DNA of 64,000 bases from Helicobacter enhydrae (GCF_001693335.1 NZ_CP016503.1:806001-870000); one strand, 5' to 3'; positions 9,237-18,927 are shown, counted from the stretch's first letter. The notes: a model not told the origin generated them from the sequence alone. Made by a program: numbers and translations.

Positions 9237-10381
9237 TTACCCCTTTGCATCAGCCATTTTTTGTTGAATCTAATATGACTGATATGCGTGCGATTGTTGG
9301 TATAGACAATATCTACAAAATCCCCATTGACAATCGTTGTGGGATAAGAAACCTCTACACTTTGATCACCACTCCTCACCCCTTGTGCGACATCAAGAAT
9401 CTCAAGCTGCTGCCACTCGTTCAAAGACTTCAGATCTTGGAGTTTTGATAGAATCAATGTCCCTCTAGATTCGCTTGGGACACCCTCACGCGTATTGTGG
9501 ATGAGCAAAATCTCTCCATCAAAATTGACAACATTTGCAGTATTCCCTTCATTAAGCACATTACTATCAAGCAATTCTCCCCACAACATTCCGCCATTGC
9601 TACATTTCTGCACCTTCATAGGTCCGCTCTCATAATTGCGAAAAACTGCGAGACATTCTTTTTGGTTGATCGCTGTGATTGAGGGTTGCAACAATCCATT
9701 TTCAGGATTTATCCTCCGCACTTCAAGCATATTGCCCGATGGATCAAAGTGTGCAATCAAAGCATATTTTTTGGCAAGTTCGTGGTAGATAGGCAAATAA
9801 AACCCCCCATCTTGCAAACCAACAGGTTGAGTACGCACTAAAAAGCTTAGATTCATCAAAGCACCCAATTGCAACTCTTGCTTATAGCTGAAGCTTTGAG
9901 CATTGTCTTGTGAAATATAGTGATAGATTTTGCTAGTCGCCCATCCACCAAGACTCACAGCTGTCACAAACAAGTGGATTGTGCCATTTTGGCTTTTATA
10001 CAATACGGGATTGCCTAGCTTTTTGATATATTGATGCGAATCCAAACTCAATCGATTGCGATTCAAATAGCTCTTTGGCTCGCTCCACGCATTGTTTTGG
10101 GGATCATACACGCTTCCATAAATCTCAACATCACTTTTGCCCTCACCAGTCCCTGCAAACCACATTGCCAGCAAACGATTGTTATCCAAAGACGCAATTG
10201 TCGCAGAATGTGCCGAAGGAGCGTGGCTAATTGAAGCAAGATTGTTTTTGAGGAAAATAGGAATCTCTGTTGCTTGAGTCATAGTGGGTAGAGAAAAACT
10301 AGGTGGCACATTTTCTTGTTTGCCCAAAAAACTCCAAGCAATAAACACTAGCAAAATACCGCAAAAAAATATTTTATCCAT
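9233..10381 (-). CDS. Membrane-anchored sialidase-like (Asp-box beta-propeller) protein
   Basis: 382 residues from the ATG at 10381. GGAAG lies eight bases upstream; an in-frame GTG at 10390 sits too close to that site. An N-terminal hydrophobic anchor (residues 2-20) is followed by a predicted six-blade propeller with Asp-box-like turns SQDNAQSFSY and CSNGGMLWGE, and with SAHSATIASL / LLAMWFAGTGEG near the N-terminus. This matches the BNR_2/exo-alpha-sialidase superfamily. True sialidases need an Arg triad and a Tyr/Glu pair that I cannot confirm by eye, so glycan binding or another hydrolysis is possible. First gene of the unit with the membrane protein and mnmH. Confidence 0.75.
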   Translation of the reverse strand: MDKIFFCGILLVFIAWSFLGKQENVPPSFSLPTMTQATEIPIFLKNNLASISHAPSAHSATIASLDNNRLLAMWFAGTGEGKSDVEIYGSVYDPQNNAWSEPKSYLNRNRLSLDSHQYIKKLGNPVLYKSQNGTIHLFVTAVSLGGWATSKIYHYISQDNAQSFSYKQELQLGALMNLSFLVRTQPVGLQDGGFYLPIYHELAKKYALIAHFDPSGNMLEVRRINPENGLLQPSITAINQKECLAVFRNYESGPMKVQKCSNGGMLWGELLDSNVLNEGNTANVVNFDGEILLIHNTREGVPSESRGTLILSKLQDLKSLNEWQQLEILDVAQGVRSGDQSVEVSYPTTIVNGDFVDIVYTNNRTHISHIRFNKKWLMQRGK

Positions 10382-10457
10382 TCGATACACTTCCGCAAAA
10401 ACTTGATTATTGTATTCTTAATCACCGATTTTAGCACATTTGAATTTTTAAAATGGC

Positions 10458-10463
10458 ATAATA
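10458..10463 (+). promoter_or_regulatory. Possible -10 box of valS
   Basis: CATAAT within GGCATAATATC, 64 bases before the valS start, in an AT-rich intergenic stretch shared with the divergent Asp-box protein gene. One mismatch to TATAAT and no obvious -35 box. Confidence 0.35.
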
Positions 10464-10526
10464 TCAACTCAAACTAATCAAATAAATCAGCAAATTTTAA
10501 TATTTGTATCGAGGACACAGACACCG

Positions 10527-13148
10527 ATGAAAACTTATTCCGCAAAACAGATCGAACAAGAAATCTATCAGCACACAAAACAACAAGGCTATTTTGAAAT
10601 TGATGGCAATCACAAAATCGCCCAAAAAGACAAGCATTTTGCCATTATGATGCCTCCCCCAAATGTGACAGGTGTCCTACATATCGGACACGCTCTGACT
10701 TTCACCCTGCAAGACATCATTACGCGATACAAGCGTATGGATGGATATATCACCCTCTATCAGCCGGGTATGGACCACGCAGGGATCGCCACACAAAATG
10801 TCGTAGAAAAACAACTCCTCAAGCAAGGAATCAAAAAAGAAGAAATGTCGCGTGAGAATTTTGTCAAAAAAGTTTGGGAATGGAAAGAAGAGAGTGGAGG
10901 GATGATTCTATCCCAAATGGAGCATTTGGGCATTAGCCCTGCTTGGAGTAGATTGCGTTTCACTCTAGATGAGGGCTTGAGAAATGCTGTCAAAACTGCA
11001 TTTAAGCAATGGTATGATGAGGGCTATATCTATCAAGGCAACTATATGATCAACTGGTGCACCCACGATGGCGCACTCTCTGATATTGAAGTGGAATACG
11101 AAAAAAATCAAACCTCCCTCTATCACCTCAAATACCCTATCGAAAATAGCGACCAATACCTAGTCGTCGCCACCACACGCCCTGAAACTTTTTTTGGGGA
11201 TACGGCTGTGATGATTAACCCCAATGATTCTAGATACACACATCTTATCGGACAAAATGTCATCCTCCCTATCATCAATCGCAAAATCCCCATCATCGCT
11301 GATGAAAAAGTAGATATGGAGTTTGGGACAGGATGTGTCAAAGTCACCCCCGCACACGATATGAACGACTATGAAGTGGGCAAAAAACACGGACTAGAAT
11401 CTCTGACTATTTTTGACAAAAACGGATTTCTAAACCACCATGCTCTAGAATTTGAGGGGCTTGAACGCCTTGAGGCGCGTGAGCCAATCGTGCAAAAACT
11501 GCAAGATTTGGGCTTTGTAGAAAAAATCGAGCCCTACACCAATCAAGTGGGCAAATGCTATCGTTGTGGGAACATTGTCGAGCCATACATCTCCAAACAA
11601 TGGTTCATCTCCCCCAAAATCGCAGAAACTGCGATTAAGGCTGTCAATGATGGAGGTTGCCAGTTTTTCCCCTCTCAATGGAAAAACAACTACAATGCTT
11701 GGATGAGGGAGTTACGCCCTTGGTGTATTTCAAGGCAGTTGTGGTGGGGACATCAGATCCCTGTATTTTATTGTGAATGTGGAGAGCAGTTTGTCAGCAC
11801 AGAGGATAATCCCTGCTCTTGCCCCAAATGTGGCGGCTCTCACATCACCCAAGATCCCGATGTGCTAGACACTTGGTTTAGCTCTGCTCTATGGGCTTTT
11901 AGCACTTTGGGGTGGGGCAATGGGACTTGGGGAGAGGGCATTGTGTGGAACAAAGAGGATTTGCAAAACTTCTACCCCAACTCCTTGCTCATCACAGGAT
12001 TTGATATTTTGTTTTTTTGGGTGGCAAGAATGCTTTTGGCAGGGCAATCCACGCTCCAAAACCTGCCATTCCAAGACATCTATCTACACGCCCTTGTGTG
12101 CGATGAATACGGGCGTAAAATGAGCAAAAGTCTAGGCAATGTGGTAAATCCCCTTGAGATGATTGAAACTTATGGTGCTGATTCTGTGAGATTTACACTT
12201 GCCAAACTCTGCATACAAGGTAGAAACATCAGGCTCGATCCCAAAGCTCTAGACTTGGCGAAAAATTTTGCCAACAAAATTTTCAATGCGGGGAATTTTT
12301 TGCTTTTGTATTTGCAACAGCAGGAGGGAGAGGACGCCTGTTTCAAAGAGCTTGAAACTTTCAAAACTCCATTAGGACGCTATCTTGCTTCATCATTTTC
12401 ACAAACCACACAAAAACTCAGAGAGGCACTTGATACCTACCGATTCAATGATTCTACACAAATCATCGAGCAGTTTTTGTGGGATGAATTCTGTGATTGG
12501 GGGATTGAGTTTGCCAAAGTGCAAAAAGAAAGCATTACAGAGCTTGGAAGTATCTTTTTGAGTGCATTGAAGCTTTTGCATCCATTTATGCCGTTTTTGA
12601 GCGATTATCTCTACCACAAACTACGCAAAACATCGCTCACTCAAGATGATTCCATTATGATCACTCCCTTTCCAAAACCACAAACTCTAGATACACAAAT
12701 CCAAGAAGAGTTTGCTATCATCAAAGACATCATCACCTCTACGCGTCGCCTCAAACTCCAACTTGGCAACATTGAAATCAAAGAGGTGTTTGTCAAAGCC
12801 AAAGTCACTCACCCAGACTGGCTGTTTGCTTTTTTGCAGAAGCTGACCAAAATCTCGCGATGTCAGATTGTCGATACCAAACCTCAAGGCAGTATCGGAG
12901 ACATTGGGAGATTGTGCGAATGCTATGTTGTGCTCAATGAAGCCAATCTCCAACAAATCCTTGGGCGTTTGGAAAACCAAAAAGGCAAGCTCGAAGCTGA
13001 AGTGGCAAAGCTCACTGCTTTGCTTCAAAACCAAAAGTTTGTAGCAAATGCCCCCGAATCTGTGCTTCTTAGCAATCAAGAAGGGCTAAAAATCGCACAA
13101 GAAAAATTGCAAAAAGTGCAAGAAGAATTACAAAATCTAAGGAGCTAA
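10527..13148 (+). CDS. valS: Valyl-tRNA synthetase
   Basis: Charges tRNA-Val. 873 residues, full length for a bacterial class Ia enzyme. The HIGH motif is at about residue 51 (LHIGHALTF) and KMSKSLGN near 530. The editing domain lies between, with TTRPETFFGDTAV near 214. Two Cys clusters (CYRC near 345; CECG and CSCPKC near 412-434) look like zinc-ribbon sites. The C-terminal coiled-coil arm, 800-873, is Glu/Lys/Gln-rich, as expected for ValS. GAGG lies about ten bases before the ATG. The rhodanese gene begins two bases after the stop. Confidence 0.98.
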   Translation: MKTYSAKQIEQEIYQHTKQQGYFEIDGNHKIAQKDKHFAIMMPPPNVTGVLHIGHALTFTLQDIITRYKRMDGYITLYQPGMDHAGIATQNVVEKQLLKQGIKKEEMSRENFVKKVWEWKEESGGMILSQMEHLGISPAWSRLRFTLDEGLRNAVKTAFKQWYDEGYIYQGNYMINWCTHDGALSDIEVEYEKNQTSLYHLKYPIENSDQYLVVATTRPETFFGDTAVMINPNDSRYTHLIGQNVILPIINRKIPIIADEKVDMEFGTGCVKVTPAHDMNDYEVGKKHGLESLTIFDKNGFLNHHALEFEGLERLEAREPIVQKLQDLGFVEKIEPYTNQVGKCYRCGNIVEPYISKQWFISPKIAETAIKAVNDGGCQFFPSQWKNNYNAWMRELRPWCISRQLWWGHQIPVFYCECGEQFVSTEDNPCSCPKCGGSHITQDPDVLDTWFSSALWAFSTLGWGNGTWGEGIVWNKEDLQNFYPNSLLITGFDILFFWVARMLLAGQSTLQNLPFQDIYLHALVCDEYGRKMSKSLGNVVNPLEMIETYGADSVRFTLAKLCIQGRNIRLDPKALDLAKNFANKIFNAGNFLLLYLQQQEGEDACFKELETFKTPLGRYLASSFSQTTQKLREALDTYRFNDSTQIIEQFLWDEFCDWGIEFAKVQKESITELGSIFLSALKLLHPFMPFLSDYLYHKLRKTSLTQDDSIMITPFPKPQTLDTQIQEEFAIIKDIITSTRRLKLQLGNIEIKEVFVKAKVTHPDWLFAFLQKLTKISRCQIVDTKPQGSIGDIGRLCECYVVLNEANLQQILGRLENQKGKLEAEVAKLTALLQNQKFVANAPESVLLSNQEGLKIAQEKLQKVQEELQNLRS

Positions 13149-13149
13149 A

Positions 13150-13722
13150 ATGAAAGCAATCTTTTCACTTGTATTTCTAGCGTCGTTGTTCATAGGTTAT
13201 GCTCAGGATCAAAAATCTGATGATAGCCTCACTCAAGCCTTGAGTGCCACACTTGATAAAAAAACACCGCCAATCAGTCAAGAGTTGCAAAACAAGGCAC
13301 AGGCATTGATCCAGTCAGCACAAAAAGATGGATTCAAATGGATCACTGCAGAGAAACTGCACACACTCCTCCAAAACCATCAAGTCGTAGTGATTGACAC
13401 ATCGGCTGTGGGGCAATATTTGCTAGGACATTTAGAAAATGCCAAAACTCTAGAGTTTGCACCCTATGATCATACAGCCCCCACGCAATGGAATAGCAGA
13501 GATAGTCAAGAAGTTTTTCTCAAAAAACTCGGTGCCGACAAAGAAGCGATCCTTGTGTTTTATGATGAAGGGAAACAAATCACACCAACGCGTGCGACTT
13601 CAGCGTGTATCTGGGCACATAAACTTGGCTATAAACACATCTATCAACTTGTGGGTGGCTTGAAAGCTTGGAAAGAGGCAAACTATCCTATCACGCAATC
13701 CAAACCACATTGTTGCCGCTGA
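13150..13722 (+). CDS. Periplasmic rhodanese-fold protein lacking the catalytic Cys
   Basis: 190 residues with a signal peptide (cleavage near residue 18, GYAQ). The rhodanese fold is recognisable: VVVIDTSAVGQYLLGHLENA near 79, then AILVFYDEGK near 133, and the C-terminal GGLKAWKEANYP. In active sulfurtransferases the position after VFY is Cys; here it is D139. C153 lies further along and the protein ends in a Cys-Cys pair (HCCR). It may be a binding or folding protein, or may use another Cys. AAGGAG is eight bases before the ATG, one base after the valS stop, so it is probably expressed with valS. Confidence 0.8.
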   Translation: MKAIFSLVFLASLFIGYAQDQKSDDSLTQALSATLDKKTPPISQELQNKAQALIQSAQKDGFKWITAEKLHTLLQNHQVVVIDTSAVGQYLLGHLENAKTLEFAPYDHTAPTQWNSRDSQEVFLKKLGADKEAILVFYDEGKQITPTRATSACIWAHKLGYKHIYQLVGGLKAWKEANYPITQSKPHCCR

Positions 13723-13739
13723 TATTTAGAATCTAATTG

Positions 13740-14108
13740 ATGCAAAAATATCTATATATCTTGTTGCTATTGTTGGGAGCCCTCTTTGCCAATGAAAAAT
13801 ATTTTTTGGTGGCAATGAATGGCAAAAATATCGATGGATTCAACACCCCAAACAAGCCCTATATCGAATTTGAGGGCAATGATTTTTTTGGCGTCGGATT
13901 TTGCAATAGTTTTTTTGGAAATATCCAAAAACGCACAATCCAAGATCTTGCCACGACGATGATGGCTTGTGATGTGGCAACGATGGATTTGGAGCGAGAG
14001 TTATTTGCCACCTTTCAAAATGCCACATTTATCAAAAGCGACAATCACACCTTGATCGCAAGGAGCAAAGCAGGGGTGCTCAAATTCAAAAATGCCTACG
14101 CCCAATGA
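13740..14108 (+). CDS. Secreted META-domain (HslJ-like) protein
   Basis: 122 residues with a signal peptide (MQKYLYILLLLLGALFA). The mature part fits the META domain: the strand KYFLVAMNGKNI, PYIEFEGNDFFGVGFCNSFFG with the typical G-x-C-N turn, TMMACDVATMDLERELFATFQNAT, and LIARSKAGVLKF. HslJ-type META proteins are envelope proteins linked to heat or antibiotic stress; the biochemical role is not known. ATG 13740 is used; an in-frame TTG three bases earlier is less likely. The Shine-Dalgarno sequence is weak, so expression may depend on the upstream rhodanese gene. Confidence 0.8.
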   Translation: MQKYLYILLLLLGALFANEKYFLVAMNGKNIDGFNTPNKPYIEFEGNDFFGVGFCNSFFGNIQKRTIQDLATTMMACDVATMDLERELFATFQNATFIKSDNHTLIARSKAGVLKFKNAYAQ

Positions 14109-14118
14109 CACACTCTCT

Positions 14119-14158
14119 GCTTTAGCCCTACCTGCTTTAGCCCCACACTTGCTTTAGC
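14119..14158. repeat. Three short tandem repeats in a convergent intergenic gap
   Basis: Three degenerate copies of yTGCTTTAGCcc in a row between the META gene and argG, which converge. No hairpin with a U tract is evident. This is probably low-complexity spacer. Confidence 0.4.
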
Positions 14159-14180
14159 TCGACTTGCCCCCCCATTCAAA

Positions 14181-15389
14181 CTAGCGACGCATTTTCCCTG
14201 AGATGATAAATCTCAAAGCATTGAGCTTGATAAATCCCTCTGCATCGCCTTGATGATAGACATTGTCCTCTTCAAAAGTAGAATATGCTTCATCAAACAA
14301 AGATTTTTGAGATTTGCGTCCAGTCACAATGATATTGCCCTTATAAAGTTTCAATCTCACTTCACCCTCCACAAACTCTTGAGTTTTGTCAATCAAAGCC
14401 TGCAAAGCCTCTCTCTCTCTTGAAAACCAATAGCCGTTGTAGATCAATGAAGCATAGCGAGGCATTAGCTCATCTTTGAGATGTGCTTCTTCGCGATCTA
14501 GCGTGATGGATTCGATTGCTCGGTGTGCTTTGAGCAAAATGCTTCCACCCGGCGTTTCATAGCAACCCCTAGATTTCATTCCAACATAACGATTTTCTAC
14601 AAGATCAAGGCGTCCAATGCCGTGTTTGCCTCCAAGGAGATTCAAACGCTCTAGAAGTTTGGCAGGTGTGAGCCTCTCACCATTGATACTCACCGCATCG
14701 CCTTTCTCAAAACCGATCTCAATCTCTTCGGGGACATCAGGTGCGTCAAAAGGTGAGCAAGTCCATCTCCACATACTCTCTTCTGGTTGCGTATAAGGAT
14801 CTTCCAAAATCTGCCCCTCATAAGAGATATGCAACAAATTGGCATCCATAGAATATGGGGATTGATTGGGTTTTTTCTCGATAGGGATTCCTGCATTTTG
14901 GGCATAGGAGAGGAGCTTCTCACGGCTATTGAGATCCCACTCACGCCAAGGTGCGATGATGGTGATAGCAGGATTGAGTGCATAAGCCCCAAGCTCAAAC
15001 CTCACTTGATCATTGCCCTTGCCTGTCGCTCCGTGTGCGATAGCATCGGCTCCGACTTCTTTGGCAATCTCAACCAAACGCTTTGCAATCAATGGGCGCG
15101 CGATGCTCGTGCCTAGCAAATACTCCCCCTCATAAAGCGTATTGGCTCTAAACATCGGGAACACAAAGTCTCTGACAAACTCCTCTCTCAAGTCCTCGAT
15201 AAAAATATTTTCTGCCTTGATTCCTAGCAGTTGTGCTTTTGCCCTTGCAGGTTCGACCTCTTCCCCCTGCCCAATGTCTGCAGTGAAAGTCACCACTTCA
15301 CAACCATAAGTATCCCCAAGCCATTTCAATATCACACTTGTATCCAGTCCCCCAGAGTAAGCCAATACAACTTTTTTGACTTTTTTCAT
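14181..15389 (-). CDS. argG: Argininosuccinate synthase
   Basis: Joins citrulline and aspartate with ATP in arginine synthesis. 402 residues, full length. The N-terminal ATP pyrophosphatase motif is [10 protein letters not shown] at 9-18. Further family landmarks are [13 protein letters not shown] near 95, [13 protein letters not shown] near 119 and [16 protein letters not shown] near 176. The ATG has AAGGAG seven bases upstream and a TATAAT box 30 bases upstream, so it looks like a single-gene unit. Many gastric Helicobacter lack full arginine synthesis, so its presence suggests a more prototrophic species. Confidence 0.97.
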   Translation of the reverse strand: MKKVKKVVLAYSGGLDTSVILKWLGDTYGCEVVTFTADIGQGEEVEPARAKAQLLGIKAENIFIEDLREEFVRDFVFPMFRANTLYEGEYLLGTSIARPLIAKRLVEIAKEVGADAIAHGATGKGNDQVRFELGAYALNPAITIIAPWREWDLNSREKLLSYAQNAGIPIEKKPNQSPYSMDANLLHISYEGQILEDPYTQPEESMWRWTCSPFDAPDVPEEIEIGFEKGDAVSINGERLTPAKLLERLNLLGGKHGIGRLDLVENRYVGMKSRGCYETPGGSILLKAHRAIESITLDREEAHLKDELMPRYASLIYNGYWFSREREALQALIDKTQEFVEGEVRLKLYKGNIIVTGRKSQKSLFDEAYSTFEEDNVYHQGDAEGFIKLNALRFIISGKMRR

Positions 15390-15418
15390 TTTGTCTCCTT
15401 TGTCAAATTTGAAGCATA

Positions 15419-15424
15419 ATTATA
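15419..15424 (-). promoter_or_regulatory. -10 box of argG
   Basis: Exact TATAAT on the minus strand, 30 bases before the argG ATG, giving a leader of about 23 bases. No -35 consensus is seen. No ARG-box palindrome is recognised around it. Confidence 0.6.
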
Positions 15425-15578
15425 TAAAACCCTGCAAAAGTTCATCACTTTTGAGAATTTTTTTGGCGATTCTTGATCCATTTGCCAAAGGCTTAGCGGA
15501 AATGATTTGTTGTGATTTTGTGGAGTTTTTGGGCTTTTGTGCCACCTTACCACAAGCTAAAAGTGTGCAAGAAGGTGC

Positions 15579-16562
15579 TTATAGCAACTCTTGAGCTTTT
15601 TGTATAGCCTTTTTGATAAGAGTTTGTTCTACATCTGGCGTCATTTTTTCTTTTTTGCAAGGAATGATGATGAGATTTTCTATTTGCATATTTTCCCCCC
15701 TCCAAAGCATAGTATCGCGTTTAGAAAAAAGCCCCAACAAAGGGATCTTGAGATTGTTGGCGATGTGTGCGTTGCCTGTGCTAGGGGAGATGAGGAGTTT
15801 GAGGCGTTTGATGAGCTCGATGAGATTGAACAAATCTGGGGTGTTGTAAAAAATCACAATATTTTTTGGAGTATCGGTGAGCTCTAGGGTTTGAGGATTG
15901 CCCTCATAGGTGGGAATGATGAAGAGAATCTGTGGATAAAGAGAGGCTAAAGATGTTGCAAGGTGGAGCCAACCTTGCAGGGTTAGATTGTGAGAGCAGG
16001 TGCGTGAGAAAGGATTGATCATCACAAGGGTTTGCATATTTGGATAGGTAGAGAGGAAGTTCTGCACGAACTCTTGGTGCTTGGGTTGTGTTTGCAAAAT
16101 GATAGGGCTGAAATCAATCTCTTGGAAATGTGTATCAAAGTGGCTAGGGTTGATTTCTCTGACAAGTTTTAGCATTCTTTGGTATTGAGGAGTTGGGCTG
16201 AAATTTCTTGAGATGAAAATCGTATGAAATTTTTGCTTAAACACACTCCCCAAACTTAGAAGCGAGATGACTTTTTGGACATTGGTTTGGTTGATGAGTT
16301 TGCATCTCCAGCGGTTGGCTTGGGTGAGGATAAAAATATCAAAATGATAAGAATCAATATGGGCTTTGAGCTCTTGGTGGGAGAATGTGTCAAGGTTGTA
16401 GAGTGCGTCGATGAAGCGGTATTGTGCATAAAGCTCAATGCCGATTGTGTTGGTATAGACGATAAGAGTGCAAGAGGGATAAAGGGCTTTGATGGCATAC
16501 ATCGCAGGGATTGAGACAAGATTATCCCCAATCAGTGCATCGCGATAAAATGCTATGTTCAT
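15579..16562 (-). CDS. Glycosyltransferase family 9 (heptosyltransferase-like)
   Basis: 327 residues with a GT-B fold of the ADP-heptose:LPS heptosyltransferase superfamily. The N-terminal domain starts IAFYRDALIGDNLVSIPAMYAIKALYP. The C-terminal nucleotide-sugar half has VMINPFSRTCSHNLTLQGWLHLA near 190 and the acceptor-site-like ISPSTGNAHIANNLKIPLLGLF near 270, where family 9 enzymes have D-x-G-x-x-H; here the Asp is replaced (SPSTGNAHIA). Likely adds a sugar to the LPS core; the donor is unknown. The ATG at 16562 overlaps the speA stop by one base (TGATG), an unusual operon partner. Confidence 0.8.
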   Translation of the reverse strand: MNIAFYRDALIGDNLVSIPAMYAIKALYPSCTLIVYTNTIGIELYAQYRFIDALYNLDTFSHQELKAHIDSYHFDIFILTQANRWRCKLINQTNVQKVISLLSLGSVFKQKFHTIFISRNFSPTPQYQRMLKLVREINPSHFDTHFQEIDFSPIILQTQPKHQEFVQNFLSTYPNMQTLVMINPFSRTCSHNLTLQGWLHLATSLASLYPQILFIIPTYEGNPQTLELTDTPKNIVIFYNTPDLFNLIELIKRLKLLISPSTGNAHIANNLKIPLLGLFSKRDTMLWRGENMQIENLIIIPCKKEKMTPDVEQTLIKKAIQKAQELL

Positions 16563-18412
16563 CAATTATCCAATGGAGCAATGGTTTTGAGATAGACATT
16601 TTCGCTAAGCATAACATATAGACGCCCTAGTATGTCTTTTTTGTCTTCGTCGTTGAGGCTCTCTTGCTCCTCGATTCTGAGCTTGAGGCGTCTTTCGATC
16701 TCTTTGGTGTCATAATCAATGTCATCTAAAACATCTAAAATCGTTTGGGCTTCCAAAATATCTGTGATTTCATAGCCTTTGTTGAGTTCTGAATCAAGCA
16801 CGACGCTAAACTCTGTGGGGTGTGTGAATAGATTGTGCCTCATTCCCAATACTTCTTGATAAGCACCCACGAGGAAAAAGCCCAAAAAATATTCTTCTTT
16901 TGTCACATCCACATCGTGCAAAAACAAAGGCTTGGAGGGGTTAAAAGCGATTTCCCCATCGCTATCACAAGTGATGTCCCAAAGACTCGCACTGCGTGTT
17001 GGGCGTTTGTTGAGGCGATCAAGAGGCATTACAGGGAAATTTTGCTCCAATCCCCAATAATCTGGCAGGCTTTGGAAAAACGAGCAGTTGAGCAGGTAGC
17101 GTTCTTGGATTTGCTCTTGGATTCTGATGATTTCATTGTGGTTTTTGTGTCTTAGAAGCTTGATCACCTTTTTGATCACCAAATGCACCAACACTTCTGT
17201 GTTGCTGCGATCTTGCAAATCAATATACCCCAAATCAAAAAGTGTCAGCAAAGATTCCATATGATCTAGGCTATCGTGGAGATACTCTATGGCGTTTTTT
17301 TCATTGATACTTTGATAGAGATCGAGTAGCTCTTCGATGAGCGGGGGGTTTTTGTCTTTGAGTTTGAGGGCTTTTTCATCGTATTCTTGTGAAAATAGCT
17401 CAAGCACAGGGGCTATCAAAACGGCGTGAGAAGCGGCGATGAAGCGTCCTGATTCGATATAAATGTCAGGCTCGGGTTCTTTTTTGTTTTTGGCGATCTC
17501 ACGCAGTGAAAAAACGACATCGCCACTGAACTCATTGAGCGTGTAGTTGCGATGATGATTTTGGGAGTGTTGGGTGTATTCCACTGCCAATCCCCCACCA
17601 ATATTGACACAAGTCAAATGCTTGGCTCCCTTTTTCCTAAGCTCAGCATAAATATTCCCCGCCTCCCTCAGAGCCTTTTTGAGTGGGGAAATGTCGCTGA
17701 TTTGGCTACCTATATGGAAATGGATCATCGTAAAAAGGTGCAAAAGATTGTTTTTCTCTAGCAGTGCAATCGCCTCCAATAGCTCTGTGCTATTGAGACC
17801 AAATTTGGAATTGATCCCTCCACTTTTTGCCCAGATACCGATCCCACTGCTATGGAGTCTAATGCGTAAGCCGATCTTGGGATAGGGGGCATTGAACTCT
17901 TGAGCAACTTCAATAATGCTCTCAAGCTCGTTAAGTCCCTCGATCGTGAGGGTGATGTCATGCCCCATATTAGCAGCGATAAACCCCAAAGAAATCATCT
18001 CTTTGTCTTTGAATCCATTGACCGTGATTGGAGAGTTTTTGTTGGTGTAAGCCATCGCAAGGATCAGCTCGGCTTTGCTTCCTGCCTCAAGCCCATAGCA
18101 AAGCTCTTGGCTGAGTTCTACAAGGGGGAGCACAAAATTGGGCATTTGATTGACTTTGAGGGGGAATACGGCTTTGAACGCCCCTTGATAATTGTATTCT
18201 TGGATAGAGGATGTAAAGCTTGAGAAAATTTTATCAATCTGATTCTTGATCAGATGTGGGAAACGCAAAAGCAAAGGACCTCTATATCCTTGTTCCCTGA
18301 TGTCTTTGACAATATCAATAAGTGCGGGTTTGGTGTGCGTTCCGACTTTTACTACGCCATCTTCGATAATGAAGTCATTGTTGGACCAAAGATTTATGCC
18401 ATAATCAACCAT
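16562..18412 (-). CDS. speA: Biosynthetic arginine decarboxylase
   Basis: PLP enzyme (fold III) that turns arginine into agmatine, the first step of the agmatine route to putrescine and spermidine-type polyamines. 616 residues, the length of E. coli SpeA-type enzymes. The PLP lysine is K86 in FPLKVNQM. Conserved VNIGGGLAVEY near 266 and the C-terminal PTRSASLWDITCDSDG near 476 support it. The start ATG at 18412 follows a promoter with an extended -10. It is coupled to the downstream family 9 glycosyltransferase. argG lies nearby on the same strand, which is relevant for arginine supply. Confidence 0.96.
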   Translation of the reverse strand: MVDYGINLWSNNDFIIEDGVVKVGTHTKPALIDIVKDIREQGYRGPLLLRFPHLIKNQIDKIFSSFTSSIQEYNYQGAFKAVFPLKVNQMPNFVLPLVELSQELCYGLEAGSKAELILAMAYTNKNSPITVNGFKDKEMISLGFIAANMGHDITLTIEGLNELESIIEVAQEFNAPYPKIGLRIRLHSSGIGIWAKSGGINSKFGLNSTELLEAIALLEKNNLLHLFTMIHFHIGSQISDISPLKKALREAGNIYAELRKKGAKHLTCVNIGGGLAVEYTQHSQNHHRNYTLNEFSGDVVFSLREIAKNKKEPEPDIYIESGRFIAASHAVLIAPVLELFSQEYDEKALKLKDKNPPLIEELLDLYQSINEKNAIEYLHDSLDHMESLLTLFDLGYIDLQDRSNTEVLVHLVIKKVIKLLRHKNHNEIIRIQEQIQERYLLNCSFFQSLPDYWGLEQNFPVMPLDRLNKRPTRSASLWDITCDSDGEIAFNPSKPLFLHDVDVTKEEYFLGFFLVGAYQEVLGMRHNLFTHPTEFSVVLDSELNKGYEITDILEAQTILDVLDDIDYDTKEIERRLKLRIEEQESLNDEDKKDILGRLYVMLSENVYLKTIAPLDN

Positions 18413-18449
18413 TTGTAAGCCCCTATGCGAGAATCTAGACTAAGCCAAA

Positions 18450-18455
18450 ATTATA
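18450..18455 (-). promoter_or_regulatory. Extended -10 box of speA
   Basis: TGATATAAT on the minus strand: an exact TATAAT with a TG extension, 38 bases before the speA ATG. On the opposite strand TGTAGAAT (18465-18472) could serve ybeY, so the 88-base gap is a compact divergent promoter. Confidence 0.6.
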
Positions 18456-18500
18456 TCATTTTGATGTAGAATTTAGGTTTTATCATTCAAGGGAAAAGAA

Positions 18501-18914
18501 GTGGTTTATTTTGAGAATCGAAGTGCTTTGGAGTGCGAAGAGATTGATTGGGGAGCGTTGTGTGATTGCCAAAAAGATATTGAAGTGTTGATCCTTGGAG
18601 ATGAAGAGATGAGCCATTTCAATCAAACCTATCGCAACAAAGAGGGGATCACCGATGTGCTGTCGTTTCCTTATGAACAAGATGTGCCAAATCTCCCTTT
18701 GGGAAGCATTGTGATGAGTGCGACTTTGATTGCCAAAAAAGCTCAAGAATATGGACATAGCATAGAAGATGAGATCAGGCTGTTGTTCATTCACGGATTT
18801 TTACATTTGCTAGGATATGATCATGAGGTGGATTATGGAGAGCATCGTGCCAAAGAAGAAGAGATGATCGTGTCTTTGGGGTTGCCCTCTAGTCTCATAG
18901 TCCGTAATTCTTAA
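18501..18914 (+). CDS. ybeY: Endoribonuclease YbeY, rRNA maturation factor
   Basis: Zinc-dependent single-strand endoribonuclease used in 16S rRNA 3'-end maturation and ribosome quality control. 137 residues. The zinc motif is complete: H98, H102 and H108 in HGFLHLLGYDHE. ITDVLSFPY near 50 is also typical. The start is GTG at 18501 with AAGGGA seven bases upstream; no ATG fits the family N-terminus. The gene precedes the DUF411 gene by 13 bases. Confidence 0.95.
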   Translation: MVYFENRSALECEEIDWGALCDCQKDIEVLILGDEEMSHFNQTYRNKEGITDVLSFPYEQDVPNLPLGSIVMSATLIAKKAQEYGHSIEDEIRLLFIHGFLHLLGYDHEVDYGEHRAKEEEMIVSLGLPSSLIVRNS

Positions 18915-18927
18915 TATGGAGGAAAAA

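Noticed and set aside
14166-14172. C7 run as a phase-variable tract
   Set aside because: It lies between the convergent META gene and argG, not in a coding region or a promoter spacer, and is shorter than the variable tracts here.
15376-15594. 72-codon open frame between argG and the family 9 glycosyltransferase
   Set aside because: It starts inside argG on the other strand, lacks a ribosome site, and no homology is evident; the 189-base gap seems to be promoter and spacer.
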